In this document: positions 6,549-7,690 of the stretch, piece after piece
How positions within the stretch are numbered: the first letter of the stretch is position 1
Layout: each line of letters starts with the position of its first letter
Assembly: GCA_011390985.1 (NCBI GenBank)
Contig: JAABRJ010000483.1
Coordinates: forward strand, 1-7,690
Reading direction: 5' to 3'
Source: Desulfobacteraceae bacterium
GTDB lineage: Bacteria > Desulfobacterota > Desulfobacteria > Desulfobacterales > JAABRJ01
Length of the DNA: 7,690 nt
The notes under the pieces: generated by a model
The model's database searches: none
What the model saw: only the letters and a program-made list of their open reading frames with translations
Told to the model about the DNA's origin: nothing
Position numbers and translations under genes: made by a program

Positions 6549-7358
6549 CTAAGCGCCGCTGCGCGCTGCAATCGAGATGCCGTGGCGGTCGGCCAGGGCG
6601 ACCATCTCGCCGCGGTCGAAGACCACCGCCTTGCCGGCCTCCACCACCAGCACCCGGGCACCGGCGGCTTGCATGTTCCGAACGGTTTCAGCTCCGATCG
6701 CCGGAACGTCGAAGCGAAAATCCTGATTGGGTTTGCAGACCTTGACCACAACGGCCGTGCCCTTGCCCAACTGCCCGCCACGCAGGATGGTGGCGTCGGT
6801 GCCGTCGATGGCCTCCACGGCCAGCACCGACCCCCCGCCCACGACGACGCACTGGCCGATATCCAGGCGCCCGACCTCTTTGGCCAGGCGCCAGCCCAGG
6901 GCAATGTCCTTTTCTTCGCTGCGCGTGGGGCGCCTGCGGGTCCAGCACCCTTCGGGGGCCAGCAGCTCCGGCAGCAGAAAAGTGGACGGCTGGATGCGCA
7001 CTCCCTCTTTTTCGAGAAACGCCGCGAAGGCCCGCAGCAGATTATCGTCGTGGGTGTGGCGCATCCTGGCGGCCAGGGCAATGGCCTGGGTGTCGGGGCG
7101 AATATCGGTGAACATCCGGGTTTTGCGAACGGCGCCCATCATGACGGCCTCGCAAACACCGTTTTGTCGAAAAAACCGGACCAGCCGTTTGAGCTGCCCC
7201 AGGTGCAGCCACTCCAGCGCGGCCACCGTTTCCACCAGTGCGGGGTCGGCCTCGTTGACGTATCCAACCGCGTAGACCTGGTAGCCTTTGGCGCTGGCGG
7301 CTTTGGAAAAAATAAGGGGAAACTGGCCACTCCCCGCGATGAGTCCGATGCGTTTCAT
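6549..7358 (-). CDS. lpxI: UDP-2,3-diacylglucosamine pyrophosphatase LpxI
   Basis: This 269-residue protein (DUF1009 family) hydrolyses UDP-2,3-diacylglucosamine to lipid X and UMP, the step before LpxB. LpxI replaces the unrelated LpxH in alphaproteobacteria, many deltaproteobacteria and others. Motifs seen are GLIAGSGQFPL (5-15), GAVRKTR (75-81), DDNLLRA (104-110), GRLDIGQ (163-169), VEAIDGTDATILRGG (181-195) and KPNQDFRFDVPAIG (209-222). The last holds the conserved acidic residues (aspartates 213 and 217) in the region tied to metal-dependent catalysis. The N-terminal domain covers about 1-130 and the C-terminal catalytic domain about 135-269; the length is normal. An in-frame ATG six codons earlier (7374-7376) is possible, but the ATG at 7356-7358 gives the usual MKxIGLIAG opening. 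Neither has a clear Shine-Dalgarno sequence. It follows lpxA by 42 bases and precedes the dehydrogenase gene by 69. Confidence 0.93.
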   Translation of the reverse strand: MKRIGLIAGSGQFPLIFSKAASAKGYQVYAVGYVNEADPALVETVAALEWLHLGQLKRLVRFFRQNGVCEAVMMGAVRKTRMFTDIRPDTQAIALAARMRHTHDDNLLRAFAAFLEKEGVRIQPSTFLLPELLAPEGCWTRRRPTRSEEKDIALGWRLAKEVGRLDIGQCVVVGGGSVLAVEAIDGTDATILRGGQLGKGTAVVVKVCKPNQDFRFDVPAIGAETVRNMQAAGARVLVVEAGKAVVFDRGEMVALADRHGISIAARSGA

Positions 7359-7400
7359 GCTGTCTGCGGCAGGCATCCGGCGGCCCCGCCCCGGAAATCG

Positions 7401-7690
7401 TCAGCGGGTGATTCCGCGATGCGAAGATTCGATGAACTTGATGAAGTTGACCACCTCGGGGACCTGGTCGACCTCGGCGCGGACCCGCTCCAGGGCTTCG
7501 TTGAGGGTCAACCCGATCCGGAAGATGACGCGATAGGCCTTCTTCAGCAGCAAAAGGGACTTTTCCGAAAATCCGTGCCGCCTGAGCCCTACCCGGTTCA
7601 ACCCGTGCAGCGTGGCGCGGTCGCCTGCGGCGATCACGTAGGGCGGCACATCCTTGACCACGGCGGATTTACCGCCCACAAAGGCGTATT
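7401..7690 (-). CDS. lpxA: UDP-N-acetylglucosamine acyltransferase LpxA (3' end only)
   Basis: The last 95 codons of lpxA are present; the 5' part lies beyond the window edge. LpxA transfers a hydroxyacyl chain from acyl carrier protein to the 3-position of UDP-GlcNAc (or its 3-amino form), the first step of lipid A synthesis. What remains is the last turn of the left-handed beta-helix (FVGGKSAVVKDVPPYVIAAG), the GLNRVGLRRHGFS motif that is diagnostic for LpxA over other hexapeptide transferases, and the C-terminal alpha-helical domain ending ESSHRGITR, close to the E. coli ending. Counting from the C-terminus, the second glycine of VGG lines up with E. coli Gly173, the acyl-chain ruler residue. 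A GTG at 7677-7679 is in frame but is internal, not the start. The gene is read into lpxI with a 42-base gap. Confidence 0.95.
   Translation of the reverse strand, partial: YAFVGGKSAVVKDVPPYVIAAGDRATLHGLNRVGLRRHGFSEKSLLLLKKAYRVIFRIGLTLNEALERVRAEVDQVPEVVNFIKFIESSHRGITR

Noticed and set aside
6245..7081. A 278-codon minus-strand frame overlapping lpxI and the dehydrogenase gene.
   Set aside because: It is an out-of-frame shadow with an arginine, tryptophan, serine and proline-rich translation, and both genes it overlaps have strong family motifs.

Overview
The window is a GC-rich piece of a Gram-negative chromosome. It holds one tightly packed, single-direction gene block on the minus strand, devoted to making and exporting the lipid A part of lipopolysaccharide. 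Read in the direction of transcription (high to low coordinates) the order is: lpxA (3' end only), lpxI, a Gfo/Idh/MocA-family dehydrogenase, lpxB, a DUF374-type acyltransferase, msbA, lptF and lptG (5' part only). Gaps between genes are a few to about 70 bases, and lpxB and the acyltransferase overlap by ATGA. This supports one transcription unit whose promoter and terminator lie outside the window. No stretch over 300 bases lacks a gene.

The use of LpxI rather than LpxH, the sugar-nucleotide dehydrogenase inside the lpx block, the DUF374 acyltransferase and the direct msbA-lptF-lptG run together suggest a deltaproteobacterial lineage, most likely a sulfate-reducer-like Desulfobacterota. This is inferred from gene content and order, not from a search.

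The genes form an assembly line. LpxA puts the first acyl chain on the UDP-amino sugar. LpxI cleaves UDP-2,3-diacylglucosamine to lipid X. LpxB joins the two to give the disaccharide. The DUF374 protein is a candidate for adding a later acyl chain. MsbA flips the product across the inner membrane. LptF and LptG form the membrane part of the exporter that lifts LPS onto the periplasmic bridge. The dehydrogenase is the least explained member. Its place and motifs fit a UDP-GlcNAc 3-dehydrogenase (GnnA-like), which would imply a lipid A with extra amide-linked chains, but no aminotransferase partner is visible here.

The most interesting points are the GnnA-like dehydrogenase, the possible LpxJ-like acyltransferase, a strong inverted repeat just upstream of the dehydrogenase gene, and the conserved 'ruler' glycine in LpxA. 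Long open frames on the plus strand are codon-aligned antisense shadows. I saw no mobile elements, RNA genes, CRISPR arrays or clear novel defence-type system.
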